From the NCBI GenBank assembly GCA_025352795.1, contig JANXSF010000003.1:42852-106851 (forward strand): a stretch of DNA of 64,000 nt. Reading direction: 5' to 3'. Position numbers and translations under genes: made by a program. The DNA is from Acidobacteriota bacterium (GTDB taxonomy: Bacteria; Acidobacteriota; Terriglobia; Bryobacterales; Bryobacteraceae). The stretch's first letter is position 1, and each line of letters starts with the position of its first letter. Shown here piece after piece: positions 63,827-64,000 of this stretch. The notes under the pieces are model-generated. The model was not told the DNA's origin, ran no database searches, and saw nothing but the letters and a program-made list of their open reading frames with translations.

Positions 63827-63862
63827 ATTTCTGAGATCGCAAGATCTCAGCCCCATTGAAGC
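63827..63862 (+). CRISPR. Solitary type I-G-like CRISPR repeat (36 bp)
   Basis: The 36 bp consist of ATTT, a perfect 8 bp stem CTGAGATC/GATCTCAG closed by a GCAA tetraloop, and the tail CCCCATTGAAGC. Length, hairpin and the ATTGAAGC end agree with repeats of type I-G loci as I know them. It lies 196 bp downstream of the last cas gene on the same strand. No second copy is found in the remaining 138 bp to the window end, nor elsewhere in the window, so exact borders cannot be fixed by comparison. Confidence 0.7.
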
Positions 63863-63872
63863 CCAGCATATT

Positions 63873-63888
63873 CTCATCGAAGGATGAG
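63873..63888 (+). other. Second small hairpin after the repeat
   Basis: CTCATC/GATGAG with loop GAAG forms a 6 bp stem starting 10 bases after the repeat. Like the repeat it is preceded by ATT and followed by CC..TGAAG, so a decayed repeat is conceivable, but the match is too weak to call one. Confidence 0.35.
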
Positions 63889-63931
63889 CCTGAAGGTCGG
63901 CCTTTAGACCGGGCTCCTTTGTGTTTTCTTG
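63886..63931 (+). terminator. Terminator-like hairpin downstream of the repeat
   Basis: GAGCC (63886-63890) pairs with GGCTC (63912-63916) and GGTC (63895-63898) with GACC (63907-63910), followed by CTTTGTGTTTTCTTGTTTTC, a T-rich run. It would end a transcript begun in the leader about 100 bases after the repeat start. Its left arm shares three bases with the smaller hairpin, so the two exclude each other. Confidence 0.5.
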
Positions 63932-64000
63932 TTTTCTTGTTTTGTTGTTTGGATTGGTAAAGGCACAACACAACCGCAGTCGAGGCGGTGGGAATGTGGG

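Noticed and set aside
63863..63900. A second, degenerate CRISPR repeat after the first one
   Set aside because: The hairpin CTCATC/GATGAG and a CC..TGAAG string resemble the repeat plan, but only ten bases separate it from the first repeat and the stems share no sequence, so I list it only as a hairpin.

Overview
The window (about 53% GC by eye) looks like a chromosome segment of an acidobacterium of the Bryobacter/Solibacter type. This is inferred from the protein families: paired DUF1549/DUF1553 and DUF1501 genes, several secreted proteins with carboxypeptidase-regulatory-like domains, an OmpA/TonB-type receptor with such a domain, DUF3857 transglutaminase-like proteins, secreted Gfo/Idh/MocA oxidoreductases, DUF1080, and a family of hairpin repeats together with a REP-associated (RAYT) transposase. 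No rRNA or tRNA gene was found.

Layout. 1-5.9 kb (+): end of a DUF1553 gene, DUF1501, a phosphoesterase, a membrane-anchored SUMF1-like protein and a secreted Ig-like-fold protein. 5.9-17.4 kb (-): a tight eight-gene operon for uptake and reductive breakdown of pyrimidines (NCS1 permease, two DUF3857 proteins, PreT, PreA, dihydropyrimidinase, an M20 amidohydrolase, PucR regulator). 17.4-26.2 kb: an accessory, gene-poor region full of remnants (polymorphic toxin tip with immunity-like gene, GIY-YIG homing endonuclease, DnaB-type helicase tail, VapC fragment, nuclease fragment, RAYT element) with two inverted copies of a ~350 bp repeat near its ends; DUF1080 and a Gfo/Idh/MocA gene sit inside. 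26.2-31.8 kb: His-rich protein and zinc-type P1B ATPase, then a glycosyltransferase/methyltransferase operon. 32-41.3 kb: second Gfo/Idh/MocA gene, a chlorite-dismutase-family protein, a toxin-antitoxin insertion, a TonB receptor and a large secreted glycosidase-like protein. 41.8-46.7 kb: housekeeping operon rsmB, rpe, bamD, response regulator, yajQ, hydrolase. 47-54 kb: response regulator, purB, MBL hydrolase, small DNA-binding proteins, a broken vapBC pair, dcd. 54-57 kb: a segment with two toxin-antitoxin-like modules bounded by a 180 bp direct repeat of the dcd start. 57.3-64 kb (+): a type I-G (formerly I-U) CRISPR-Cas effector operon csb1-csb2-cas3-(Cas8/Cas3-extension position), then an apparent leader with one solitary CRISPR repeat.

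The most striking signals are in the last 7 kb. csb1 (the Cas7 backbone gene) has one in-frame amber codon and is otherwise intact; no cas1, cas2 or cas4 is present in the window; and the array is reduced to one repeat followed by a terminator-like hairpin. Next to it, the dcd start duplication differs from the intact gene only at synonymous positions, which suggests that mobile DNA carrying a functional allele integrated at dcd. Many accessory genes carry single frameshifts, so either real decay or indel errors must be considered throughout.
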